Shown: positions 1 through 7,141 of the stretch, piece by piece
Numbering within the stretch: position 1 is the stretch's first letter
Layout of the letters: the number at the start of each line of letters is the position of its first letter
Assembly (NCBI GenBank): GCA_050329415.1
Contig: JBHJOS010000087.1
Span: 1-10,343 of the forward strand
Direction of reading: 5' to 3'
Source: JANNOG01 sp050329415
GTDB lineage: Bacteria > Actinomycetota > Actinomycetes > Actinomycetales > JBBAYJ01
Length of the DNA stretch: 10,343 bases
Made by a program: the position numbers and the translations under genes
Notes under the pieces: generated by a model
Database searches by the model: none
What the model was told of the DNA's origin: nothing
What the model saw: the letters and a program-made list of their open reading frames with translations, nothing else

Positions 1-1007
1 CCGCTCTCCAGCAGCGCCCAGCGCGGCCGCATGACGGAGTGGTAGAAGGCGACGATGGGCTCGGCCACGTGATACGTGGACCGACCCGCACGGAAGGCGT
101 CCGGTTGCCGCCGGACCAGCCCGGCGTCCTCGAGCACTGCGAGGTGGTGTCCGATGTCGGCGGCCCTGCGGCCGATGTAGGAGGCGATGCCCCCACGCGT
201 CGCGTTCCCGTCCGCGACGGCGGCGAGGATCGAGGAGTACATCGGGGTGTCGCGCACGCCCGCTTCCTCGGCCAGCAGGTAGCGGGCCTCCCGGAACAGC
301 GGCGAGGCCGGGTCGAGCACCGACCGGATCACCCAGGGGTCGAAGTCGGCCGGGTCGCTCGGGGTGTCGTCCCCGACGAAGCGGCGGTACGCGGGCGTCC
401 CGCCGACGACCGCATGCACCCGCACGGCCAACCCGGGGTCCGTGATTCCCCAGTAGTCCCGCGCCGTCCGGGGGCCGAACGGCCTGATCACCAGTTCCAT
501 CGTCGCCCGGCCTCGCAACGGCGCCGCGCCGGCCAGCAGCTCCCCCATCACCGACATCGCCGAACCGCAGACGACGAGCGACACCTCGCGGCCCTCGGTG
601 ACGGCCCGGTCGAGCTCCCGCTGCAGGATCGACGGGATCGACGGGTCGGCACGGATCAGGTAGGGGAACTCGTCCACGACGACCGGACCGGGGACGCGGG
701 CGCTGGTCTCGACCAGGTGCCGGACCGCCTCGTCCCAGGCTGCGAACCGCAGGGGCAGGGTGCTGCCCGAGGCGTCCGCCAGGGACTCCCCCAGGAGCCG
801 CAGCGACTCCTCCGACGTCGCCTCGGTGGCACCGAAGTACACCCCGCCGGTCGCCCGGGCCAGAGCCTCGAGCAGGAACGTCTTGCCCTGCCGGCGACGG
901 CCGCTGACCACGGCGAACTCCGGTCGGCCGGCCCGGCGGGTCACGAAGGCGCTCAGCCGGGCCCACTCGACGTCGCGGTCGAAGACGCGGGGAGGCTTCT
1001 CCACCAC
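1..1007 (-). CDS. AAA ATPase, ATPase_2/DUF234 type (3' end outside window)
   Basis: I translated this frame by hand; 335 codons lie in the window and it runs off the left edge. Counted from GTG 1004, a P-loop sits near residues 35-42 (GRRRQGKT) and a Walker B strand near 108-112 (PVVVDE, followed by FPYL). A sensor-like stretch LVVCGSAMSVMGELL comes next. A winged-helix segment follows about residue 255 (ATRGGIASYIGRRAADIGHHLAVLEDAGLVRR). The order P-loop ATPase, winged helix and then a nuclease-like DUF234 domain is that of the archaeal/bacterial ATPase_2-DUF234 family, whose function is poorly known. The last domain would lie beyond position 1. Start is GTG 1007 or GTG 1004; a GGGGGA tract lies just before both, with tight spacing. 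TACAGT near 1024-1029 could be a -10. It lies 100 bp after nrdB and is probably transcribed separately. Confidence 0.8.
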   Translation of the reverse strand, partial: MVEKPPRVFDRDVEWARLSAFVTRRAGRPEFAVVSGRRRQGKTFLLEALARATGGVYFGATEATSEESLRLLGESLADASGSTLPLRFAAWDEAVRHLVETSARVPGPVVVDEFPYLIRADPSIPSILQRELDRAVTEGREVSLVVCGSAMSVMGELLAGAAPLRGRATMELVIRPFGPRTARDYWGITDPGLAVRVHAVVGGTPAYRRFVGDDTPSDPADFDPWVIRSVLDPASPLFREARYLLAEEAGVRDTPMYSSILAAVADGNATRGGIASYIGRRAADIGHHLAVLEDAGLVRRQPDAFRAGRSTYHVAEPIVAFYHSVMRPRWALLES

Positions 1008-1075
1008 TCCCCCAGGATCGAGGACTGTACTTCGACGAAGCGTACTCCTGCCTACCGAGCGCGGGATGCCTCGAT

Positions 1076-1089
1076 GCCCGTGAGCGGGC
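1076..1089 (-). terminator. weak hairpin after nrdB
   Basis: In the 100-bp gap after the nrdB stop, the minus strand reads GCCCG-CTCA-CGGGC, a 5-bp stem with a 4-nt loop and no U-tract. It could end nrdAB transcription, but it is small and GC-rich sequence makes such stems common. Confidence 0.2.
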
Positions 1090-1107
1090 GGATCATCCGG
1101 GCCGGGC

Positions 1108-2160
1108 TCAGAAATCGTCGTCGAAGGACACCGTGCCCCCGACGCCGAGCTGATAGGCGGACACCCGCCGCTCGAAGAAGTTCGACAGCTCCTGGACGTC
1201 CTGCAGCTCCATGAACGCGAACGGGTTGCGGGAGCCGTACCGGGCGGGGATGCCGAGCTGGGACAGCCGGCGGTCGGCGACGTGCTGGAGGTACTCGCGC
1301 ATGTCGGCGAGCGACAGGCCGGCCACTCCCCCGCCGAGGAGGTCCTCGGCGAACTGCACCTCGCACTCGACAGCCTCGGCGATCATGTCTCCCACCTGCT
1401 GGGCCATGCGCTCGTCGAACAGGTCGGGCTCCTGGCGCCGGACCGTGTCCACGACGTCGAAGGCGAAGGCCATGTGCATCGACTCGTCCCGGAACACCCA
1501 GTTCGTGCCGGAGGCCAGCCCGTGCAGCAGCCCGCGCGAGCGCAGGAAGTACACGTAGGCGAAGGCGCCGTAGAAGAACAGCCCCTCGATGCAGGCGGCG
1601 AAGCAGATGAGGTTGAGCAGGAAGGCGCGGCGGTCCTCGCGGGTCTCCAGGCGGCGCAGCTCGAAGACGCTGTCGATCCAGCGGAAGCAGAAGTCCGCCT
1701 TGCGCTTGATCGACGGGATGTCGTCGATGGCCACGAACGCCTGGTGACGCTCCGTCTCGTCGGCGACGTAGGTGTCGAGCAGGGTGAGGTAGAACTGGAC
1801 GTGGACGGCCTCCTCGAACAGCTGCCGGGACAGGTACAGCCGCCCCTCGGGCGAGTTGACGTGCTGGTAGAGGTTGAGGACGAGGTTGTTCGCGACGATC
1901 GTGTCGCCGGTGGCGAAGAACGCCACCAGCCGACTGACGAGGTGGCGTTCCGCCGGGCTCAGCCGCTCCAGGTCGGCCAGGTCGGAGTGGAGGTCGACCT
2001 CCTCGACGGTCCAGGTGTTCTTGATGGCGTCGCGGAACCGGTCGAAGAACTGCGGGTAGCGCATGGGCCGCAGCGTGAGGTCCATGCCGGGGTCCAGCAG
2101 CAGGTGCCCGCCGCCGACGGTCGGGCTGTCGGTGGGGCTGTCGATCGGGGTCGTGGTCAC
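1108..2160 (-). CDS. nrdB: ribonucleoside-diphosphate reductase, class I beta subunit (R2)
   Basis: This 350-aa protein houses the diiron-tyrosyl radical cofactor that is relayed to NrdA for reduction of ribonucleotides. All expected ligands are visible: D86 (ATGD), E117 and H120 (FEEAVH), E192 (CIEGLFFYG), E226 and H229 (RDESMH). The radical tyrosine Y124 is present, so it is not the Phe-substituted class Ic type. A C-terminal acidic tail (VSFDDDF) with Y336 fits the tail that docks into R1 and relays the radical. The start is GTG 2160, preceded by AGGAG with 8-nt spacing. It begins 42 bp after the nrdA stop, so the two are almost certainly co-transcribed. No NrdI- or NrdH-like gene accompanies it, which favours the class Ia-like Streptomyces nrdAB arrangement over class Ib, though I cannot fix the subclass from sequence alone. 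Confidence 0.95.
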   Translation of the reverse strand: MTTTPIDSPTDSPTVGGGHLLLDPGMDLTLRPMRYPQFFDRFRDAIKNTWTVEEVDLHSDLADLERLSPAERHLVSRLVAFFATGDTIVANNLVLNLYQHVNSPEGRLYLSRQLFEEAVHVQFYLTLLDTYVADETERHQAFVAIDDIPSIKRKADFCFRWIDSVFELRRLETREDRRAFLLNLICFAACIEGLFFYGAFAYVYFLRSRGLLHGLASGTNWVFRDESMHMAFAFDVVDTVRRQEPDLFDERMAQQVGDMIAEAVECEVQFAEDLLGGGVAGLSLADMREYLQHVADRRLSQLGIPARYGSRNPFAFMELQDVQELSNFFERRVSAYQLGVGGTVSFDDDF

Positions 2161-2202
2161 GGGCGTCGCTCCTCGCGGTCGTCGGTCACAGGTGGTCGTC
2201 GG

Positions 2203-4620
2203 TCACTGGCAGGCGTCGCAGGTCTCGGGGTTCTCCAGGGAGCAGGCGAGCGCCTCGGCGTCGGCCGGCGGCGAGGCCTCCGCCGTGACCGCGACGGTCG
2301 CCTGCTGGATCCGGGTCGCCGGGCGCGAGCGCAGGTAGTAGGTCGTCTTGAGGCCGGACTTCCAGGCGTGCAGGTACATCGAGGACAGCCGGCCGATGGT
2401 CGGGGCGCTGACGAAGAGGTTGAGCGACTGGCTCTGGTCGACGTAGGGGGCGCGGGCGGCCGCGAGGTCGATGAGCGCCCGTTGCGGCAGCTCCCACGCG
2501 GTGCGGAACAGCTCGCGGACCTCCGTCGGCATCGCGGTGATCCCCTGAACCGAGCCGTCGGCGCGCTTGATCTCGTCCCGCACCCGGTCCGTCCACAGCC
2601 CGCGAGCCTTGAGCTCGGCCACCAGCGCGGTGTTGACCTGGAGGAACTCCCCGGACAGCGTCTCGCGCTTGAAGACGTTGGACACCTGGGGCTCGATGCA
2701 CTCGTAGCACCCGGCGATCGAGGCGATGGTGGCCGTCGGCGCGATCGCCACCAGCAGGGAGTTGCGCAGGCCGTGCTCGGCCACCCGTTCGCGCAGGGCG
2801 GCCCACCGCTGGGCCTGCGACGGGGTCGCCCCCCACAGGTCGGGGTGCAGCTGGCCGCGGGCGGCCCGGGTCCGCGGGTAGGCGGGGTGGGGGCCGTGCT
2901 GCTCGGCCAGGTCGGCCGAGGTCTCCAGCGCCGTGAGGTGGATCTCCTCGGCGATCCGGGTGGACAGCTCCCGGGCGGCGTCGGAGTCGAACGGCAGGCG
3001 CCGGGCGAAGAACACGTCCTGCAGCCCCATGACGCCCAGGCCGACCGGGCGCCAGGGCGGGTTGGACGCCGCCGCCTGGCTGCTCGGGTAGTACGTGAGG
3101 TCGATGACCCGGTCGAGGAAGCGGACCGCGGTTCGGACGGTCCGCCGCAGCCGGTCCCAGTCGATCTCCCGACCGGTGTCCCCGGCGGCACCGGTGAGGT
3201 GGGCGGCGAGGTTCACCGACCCGAGGTTGCACACGGCGGTCTCGGTGTCGCTGGAGACCTCGAGGATCTCGGTGCACAGGTTGGAGAGGTGGACGACCGC
3301 CCCGGTCTCGGCGGTCTGGTTGCAGAGCCGGTTCGAGGGGTCCTTGAAGGTCATCCACCCGTTCCCGGTCTGGGCGAGGGTGCGCATCATCCGCCCGTAC
3401 AGCTCCCGAGCCGAGACCTGGCGCACGAACCGCCCGTCCCGCTCCGCCTGCCGGTAGGCGGCGTCGAACTCCTCGCCGTAGAGGTCGGGCAGCTCGGGGA
3501 CCTCCGCCGGGTCGATGAGGGACCAGGTGCCGTCCGCCTCGACCCGGCGCATGAACTCGTCGGGAATCCAGTGCGCGAGGTTGAGGTTGTGGGTGCGCCG
3601 GGCGTCCTCGCCGGTGTTGTCGCGCAGCTCGAGGAACTCCTCGACGTCGGGGTGCCACGGCTCGAGGTAGACGCAGGCCGCGCCCTTGCGCCGCCCGCCC
3701 TGGTTGACCGCCGCGACGGAGGCGTCCAGGGTCCGCAGCCAGGGCACGATGCCGTTGGACAGCCCGTTCGTGCCCCGAATCAGGGCACCCCGGGAGCGCA
3801 CCCGGGACCACGAGATGCCGATCCCGCCCGCGAACTTCGACAGCTTGGCGACCTGGGCGTACCGCTCGTAGATGGAGTCCAGGTCGTCGCGGGGGGAGTC
3901 GAGGAGGAAGCACGACGACAGCTGCGGGTGCCGGGTGCCGGAGTTGAACAGCGTCGGCGAGCTCGGCAGGTACGCCAGTGACGACATGAGGCGGTAGAAC
4001 TCGATCGCCTCACCGGGAGTCGTCGACAGCCCGCACGCCACCCGCAGCAGCCAGTACTGCGGGGTCTCCAGGACCAGCCGCGTCGACGGGTGCCGCAGCA
4101 GGTAGCGGTCGTGCACGGTGCGCAGCCCGAAGTACTCGAACCGCAGGTCGCCGCCAGCGTCGACGGCGTCGTCGAGCTTGCGGGCGTGAGCGGCGACGAA
4201 GGCCGCCGTGGTGTCGCCGAGCAGGCCCTCGGCGTGGGCGAGTCGGACCGACTGGCTGAACGAGGCCACGCCCTGGCCCCGGACCTCCTTGTCGACGTAG
4301 GCCGCGAGCAACCGGGCGGCGAGGCGGGAGTACTGCGGCTCCTCGCCGATCATGTCGGCGGCGGTCCGGATCGACAGCCGGTCCAGCTCGGCGGTCGTGG
4401 CCCCGTCGTAGAGCCCGCTGATCGTCTTCGTCGCCACCCGCAGCGGGTCCACCTCGTCCAGCCCGCCGGCGCACCGCTCGACGGCACGGACGATCTTGTT
4501 GACGTCGACGGGTTCGGTGTCGCCACTGCGCTTGCGGACGTGCATCTGGGGACGTCGCACGGTCGGGCCGCGGTCACCGGTCGCCGTCCCGGTGCCGTCG
4601 AGGGTGTCGGTCAGTGTCAC
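2203..4620 (-). CDS. nrdA: ribonucleoside-diphosphate reductase, class I alpha subunit (R1)
   Basis: This is the catalytic subunit reducing ribonucleotides to deoxyribonucleotides; 805 aa from GTG 4620. An ATP-cone (about residues 26-118, from MHVRKRSG to YVDKEV) should bind ATP/dATP for activity control. Catalytic residues are visible: C237 (LSSCFL) and C464 (AVCNLG) as the redox pair, N447/C449/E451 in NLCTE with C449 as the thiyl radical site, and the stacked tyrosines Y761-Y762 (TYYLRSR) for radical transfer. The C-terminal CDAC pair at 801-804 is the shuttle that is re-reduced by thioredoxin-like proteins. I chose GTG 4620 because GGAG lies 6 nt upstream (4627-4630). An in-frame GTG at 4686 adds 22 residues but has no ribosome-binding site and falls in the riboswitch-to-gene leader. 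It is followed 42 bp later by nrdB. Expression is probably set by the riboswitch and NrdR boxes upstream. Confidence 0.95.
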   Translation of the reverse strand: MTLTDTLDGTGTATGDRGPTVRRPQMHVRKRSGDTEPVDVNKIVRAVERCAGGLDEVDPLRVATKTISGLYDGATTAELDRLSIRTAADMIGEEPQYSRLAARLLAAYVDKEVRGQGVASFSQSVRLAHAEGLLGDTTAAFVAAHARKLDDAVDAGGDLRFEYFGLRTVHDRYLLRHPSTRLVLETPQYWLLRVACGLSTTPGEAIEFYRLMSSLAYLPSSPTLFNSGTRHPQLSSCFLLDSPRDDLDSIYERYAQVAKLSKFAGGIGISWSRVRSRGALIRGTNGLSNGIVPWLRTLDASVAAVNQGGRRKGAACVYLEPWHPDVEEFLELRDNTGEDARRTHNLNLAHWIPDEFMRRVEADGTWSLIDPAEVPELPDLYGEEFDAAYRQAERDGRFVRQVSARELYGRMMRTLAQTGNGWMTFKDPSNRLCNQTAETGAVVHLSNLCTEILEVSSDTETAVCNLGSVNLAAHLTGAAGDTGREIDWDRLRRTVRTAVRFLDRVIDLTYYPSSQAAASNPPWRPVGLGVMGLQDVFFARRLPFDSDAARELSTRIAEEIHLTALETSADLAEQHGPHPAYPRTRAARGQLHPDLWGATPSQAQRWAALRERVAEHGLRNSLLVAIAPTATIASIAGCYECIEPQVSNVFKRETLSGEFLQVNTALVAELKARGLWTDRVRDEIKRADGSVQGITAMPTEVRELFRTAWELPQRALIDLAAARAPYVDQSQSLNLFVSAPTIGRLSSMYLHAWKSGLKTTYYLRSRPATRIQQATVAVTAEASPPADAEALACSLENPETCDACQ

Positions 4621-4752
4621 CTGTCGCTCCGCTGTCTCGTCTCGGACGGGACGCGCGGACAGGCGGACGGAGGCGGACGGGCTCACCGGACCGATCCGGC
4701 GGCGGACGCCGCAGCCGTCGGCCGTCGGCCGTCCCGCGCAGCCTCGGACATC

Positions 4753-4774
4753 CCGCGCGCCCGGGGGCGCGCGG
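4753..4774 (-). terminator. strong GC hairpin after the riboswitch, likely expression platform
   Basis: The minus strand carries CCGCGCGCC-CCCG-GGCGCGCGG, a perfect 9-bp stem with a 4-nt loop. It starts 2 nt after the proposed P1 stem of the cobalamin riboswitch and 132 nt before the nrdA start. There is no U-tract. Streptomyces nrdABS is known to be controlled at transcription by its B12 riboswitch, so this stem is the natural candidate for the terminating or pausing element. It could instead be a leader structure of another kind. Confidence 0.5.
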
Positions 4775-4776
4775 CA

Positions 4777-4969
4777 CAGGCGGCAGGTCTTCGGACTCGC
4801 GGGCGCGACCGGTCACCCCGGTCACCTACTGGCCGTCACTTCCCAGGCCCTGGTTGGGCCCAGTGTCGACGACGGTGGTCGTTCCCACTCACCGCTGCGG
4901 GGCAGTCCCGGACTCGCACCGGGTTCCCTCTTGCCCCGGCCGGGCTGGCTTGCCCGACCGAACCGACTG
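4777..4969 (-). promoter_or_regulatory. cobalamin (adenosylcobalamin) riboswitch
   Basis: On the minus strand the conserved core is readable in order. A possible P1 strand CAGTCGG (4963-4969) comes first, then a hairpin GGTCGGGC/GCCCGGCC. The GAGGGAA segment and GGTGCGAGTCCGGGACTG follow, then the CCCCGCAGCGGTGAG element. Next come ACACTGGGCC and CTGGGAAGTGACGG, and finally the B12 box AGTCCGAAGACCTGCC near 4781-4796. CCGCCTG at 4777-4783 closes P1 with one mismatch. These match the cobalamin riboswitch layout, for example E. coli btuB. It lies in the 5' leader of nrdA, as established for the Streptomyces class Ia nrdABS operon, where B12 lowers transcription. The exact ends are my estimate. 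Confidence 0.93.
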
Positions 4970-4974
4970 CAGGA

Positions 4975-5021
4975 GCACCATATCTAGTAGGTCGTCGAAG
5001 TGACGGGACAACATGTCGGGT
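4975..5021 (-). promoter_or_regulatory. paired NrdR-like boxes over the probable nrdAB promoter
   Basis: Two 16-bp sites, 5006-5021 (minus strand centred on GACATGTTGTC) and 4975-4990 (ACTAGATATGGTG), match about 10/16 and 11/16 positions of the NrdR box as I recall it (about ACACTATATATTGTGT). Their starts are 31 bp apart, the three-turn spacing typical of NrdR box pairs. NrdR is a Zn-ribbon/ATP-cone repressor of ribonucleotide reductase genes. The sites overlap a plausible promoter: TTGTCC (5006-5011), 16 bp, then TACTAG (4984-4989). A start site a few bases later would place the transcript 5' end almost exactly at the riboswitch. The matches are by eye, not by a scoring matrix. Confidence 0.6.
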
Positions 5022-5184
5022 CGGCGTGTCGTTCACGTCACAGTCGCGTGGGCTGCTGGGGCGGTGCGGGGTCTGCGAGGGAAGGCACGGGGTAGGTCCC
5101 CCGCGCTATGCAGAACCTACAAATCCATGGTGCCAGCCCGACCCCACCAGACACCCTCGTCCCGCGACATCAGGGCGAACGCTC

Positions 5185-5701
5185 TCAGGTGGCGGCGACC
5201 ACCTCGCGCCAGGCGCGGCCGCGCTCCGCCCGGGGCAGCCGGTCGAGATACCCCACGCCGGCGAGGTGGTCGACCTCGTGCTGCAGGCAGCGGGCGAGCA
5301 GCCCCGTGCCGGAGAGGCGGACCGGGCGGGCGTCGACGTCCCGGCCGGTGACGACGGCGCGCTCTGCCCGCGGGGTGAGGTACTGGAACCCGGGCACCGA
5401 CAGGCAGCCCTCGGGCGCCTCGACCCGGGGTACGTCCGCCGGGATCTCGAGCACGGGATCGACAACGGCGGCGCGCACGCCGTCGCAGTCGACGACGAAC
5501 ACCGCGGCGTCACCCCGATCTGGTTGGCGGCCAGCCCGACCTCGCCGGCGGCCGCCATGACCCGGAACATCCGGTCCACCAGGCGCCGCGGCGCGTCGTC
5601 GAACCCGGCGAGGGGGTTTGCCGGGTGCCGCAGCACGGGGTCGCCGATCGACCGGATCGAGCGGACGAGCTCCTGCGCTGCGGACTGCGGCTGCGGGTCA
5701 C
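5185..5701 (-). pseudogene. def: peptide deformylase, split by two single-base frameshifts
   Basis: Peptide deformylase removes the formyl group from N-terminal Met of new proteins using a Fe/Zn centre. All three motifs are here: GLAANQIG, EGCLSVP and HEVDH. They fall in different frames. The GTG at 5701 overlaps the preceding TGA, but its frame must gain one base in the GGG (plus strand) at 5695-5697 to enter the SIRSIGDPVLRHP frame. A second missing base near 5502-5505 separates VTPR from VFVVDCDG. Adding one base at each site gives a continuous 172-aa protein of normal family length, with Q61, C100, H142, E143 and H146 in place. Both shifts look like loss of one G/C from a short run, so sequencing error and recent decay are both possible. 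As written, no single frame encodes the enzyme. Confidence 0.85.
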
Positions 5702-5973
5702 GTCGCCAGGCCGGCGGTCACGGCGATCCCGAGACGGCCGGCCACCTCCTCGGGGGTGGAGTCGGTGACACTCGCCAGCAGGGTGACGGACAGCTCCGCG
5801 ATCATGAGGAACGCCACCGCCCGGGTCTGCGGGTCGGGCAGGTCCACGAGCAGGCGCCGCACCCCGTCGGCATCACCGCGGGCGCGGGCCGCAAGGACCC
5901 CGGCGGCGGTGCGGGCCGCCTCGACGAGGTGGGCGCCGGTCGCGTCCCGCGTCCCGGGCTCGTCCGCCGTCAC
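5698..5973 (-). CDS. small protein of unknown function between sod and def relics
   Basis: This 91-aa frame (MTADEPGTRD...GIAVTAGLAT) is intact. I do not recognise a family. It is mainly alpha-helical by appearance, with a hydrophobic stretch AVAFLMIAELSVTLLASV near residues 52-69 that is too mixed to call a membrane segment. Its GTG (5971-5973) overlaps the TGA ending the repaired dismutase frame, and its own TGA (5698-5700) overlaps the GTG of the deformylase. These two GTGA junctions show that the three genes were once a translationally coupled operon. With both neighbours broken and the promoter end of the cluster removed, it may no longer be expressed. Confidence 0.55.
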   Translation of the reverse strand: MTADEPGTRDATGAHLVEAARTAAGVLAARARGDADGVRRLLVDLPDPQTRAVAFLMIAELSVTLLASVTDSTPEEVAGRLGIAVTAGLAT

Positions 5974-6460
5974 GGCAGGACCAGGGGGCCCGGGCCGCGA
6001 CGGCCAGGTCGAAGCGCCGCTGCACGTCCGCCCAGGCGACCAGGCCCCACAGCCGGTCGACGTAGTCGGGGCGCACGTTGCGGTACTGCAGGTAGTAGGC
6101 CTGCTCCCAGGCGTCGAAGACGAGCAGCGGGGTCGACCCCATGCCGACGTTGCCGTGATGGTCGTCGACCTGCTCGACGATGAGGCGCCGGGACAGCGGC
6201 TCCCACGCCAGCACGCCCCAGCCAGAGCCCTGCACGCTGGTGGTCGCCGCCGTCAGCTGACCGGCGAAGGCATCGAAGCTGCCGAGGTGCTCGGTGATGG
6301 CGTCGGCCAGGCTGCCGTCGGGCCGGTCGCCGCCGTCCGGGGACAGGTTGCGCCAGAAGATCGTGTGCAGCACGTGGCCCGACAGGTTGAATGCCAGGGT
6401 CTTCTCCAGGCCGACGATCGAGCCGAACTCGCCCTTGTCACGGACCTCCGCCAGCTGGGC
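5970..6460 (-). pseudogene. Fe/Mn superoxide dismutase relic, N-terminus missing, metal ligands lost
   Basis: Recognisable dismutase sequence runs from AQLAEVRDKGEFG through NLSGHVLHTIFWRNLSPDGG, GSGWGVLAW and AYYLQYRNV to VAWADVQRRF. Functional family members are about 200-210 aa; here about 160 remain. The first 45-50 residues, including the helix with the first His ligand (HHxKHHxxYV region), are absent, and the sequence before 6460 is unrelated. Of the remaining ligands, His in LHTIFW and Asp in FDAWEQ are kept, but the usual WEH is WEQ (codon at 6101-6103), so the fourth ligand is also gone. At the 3' end, one base missing from a C-run (5984-5988) would restore ...APLVLP and a TGA at 5970 overlapping the next GTG. 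It cannot be an active dismutase as written. Confidence 0.85.
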
Positions 6461-6528
6461 CTGTGGACGGCGCGCCCGATCACGGTGCCCGTACCGGCAT
6501 CGTGACCGCGTGAGGACGAGGAGGGACA

Positions 6529-7092
6529 ATGACGGTCGTGGCAGCCGAGTCGACGCACCTGCCCTGGACCCGCCCGATGACGGCGGAGGAGTTCGCGGGC
6601 CTGGACGCCCCCGATGACGGGACCCGGGTCGAACTCATCGACGGCGTGCTGGTCGTGAGCCCGTCGCCGACGTTCAGCCACCAGTGGGACAGCGGACAGG
6701 TGTTCGCCGCCCTCTTCGCTGCGTGCCCGCCGGACATCCGCGTCGTGGCCGCCCCGCTCGACGTCCGGCTGTCCGACGACACCGTGGTGCAGCCGGACAT
6801 CCTCGCGGTCCGGCTCGCGGACGTCGCCGACGACCGGGTCACCGGCGTGCCTCTGCTGGCGGTCGAGTTCCTGTCCCCGTCGACCCGCGGCCACGACCTG
6901 CTGCTCAAGCGAGCCCGGTACGAACGGGCGGGGATCGGCTCGTACTGGGTCGTCGACCCGCCCACGGGCGAGGCCGTCGTCTGGGAGCTGGACGGCCGAG
7001 GTCGCTACCGCGAGGCGGTCACCGGGACGCTGTACGACGCGGACCTCCGGGTCGAGCGGCCGTTCCCGGTCACCCTGCGGCTCACCCGATGA
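6529..7092 (+). CDS. Uma2 family protein (DUF820), PD-(D/E)XK nuclease fold
   Basis: The 187-aa product has the Uma2 layout: ELIDGVLVVSPSP (E35), QPDILAV (D90), LLAVEFLSPSTRGHD (E113) and LLLKRARYERAGIGSYWVVDPP (K127). D90, E113 and K127 fit the PD-(D/E)XK catalytic set. Members are abundant in cyanobacteria and actinobacteria and are annotated as putative restriction-like endonucleases; their cellular role is not established. The start is ATG 6529 with a strong AGGAGG 4 nt upstream. It is the only plus-strand gene in the window and is intact, while the genes on both sides are broken. Its 5' side abuts the truncated dismutase within about 70 bp, so its arrival or a linked deletion may have caused that truncation. 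Confidence 0.9.
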   Translation: MTVVAAESTHLPWTRPMTAEEFAGLDAPDDGTRVELIDGVLVVSPSPTFSHQWDSGQVFAALFAACPPDIRVVAAPLDVRLSDDTVVQPDILAVRLADVADDRVTGVPLLAVEFLSPSTRGHDLLLKRARYERAGIGSYWVVDPPTGEAVVWELDGRGRYREAVTGTLYDADLRVERPFPVTLRLTR

Positions 7093-7108
7093 CCCGAGTC
7101 GTGGGTCA
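7090..7108 (+). terminator. hairpin overlapping the Uma2 stop codon
   Basis: TGACCC-GAGTCGT-GGGTCA forms a 6-bp stem with a 7-nt loop, starting inside the Uma2 gene's last codons. There is no U-tract, as is common in actinobacterial terminators. It sits where the convergent minus-strand gene also ends, so it might serve either strand. Confidence 0.35.
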
Positions 7109-7141
7109 GCGGTCCTGCTCCTCGCGGTCGCCGTAGGCGCC

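Noticed and set aside
39..1214. Long plus-strand frame at the left edge
   Set aside because: It mirrors the minus-strand AAA ATPase, which has clear P-loop and Walker B motifs.
1282..3981. Very long plus-strand open frame opposite nrdAB
   Set aside because: It is antisense to nrdA and nrdB with a composition of repeated V/G/D/E/L/R, as expected from the complement of high-GC genes; no family resemblance.
2203..4620. Intein in nrdA
   Set aside because: Inteins are common in ribonucleotide reductases, but the 805-aa protein has normal length and continuous catalytic motifs.
5185..5701. Programmed frameshifting in the deformylase
   Set aside because: No slippery heptamer or stimulatory structure is evident, two separate shifts would be needed, and neighbours show similar single-base losses.
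4090..6183. Plus-strand frame spanning the riboswitch and the def/sod region
   Set aside because: Arg/Gly/Pro-rich, crosses unrelated features, no recognisable domain.
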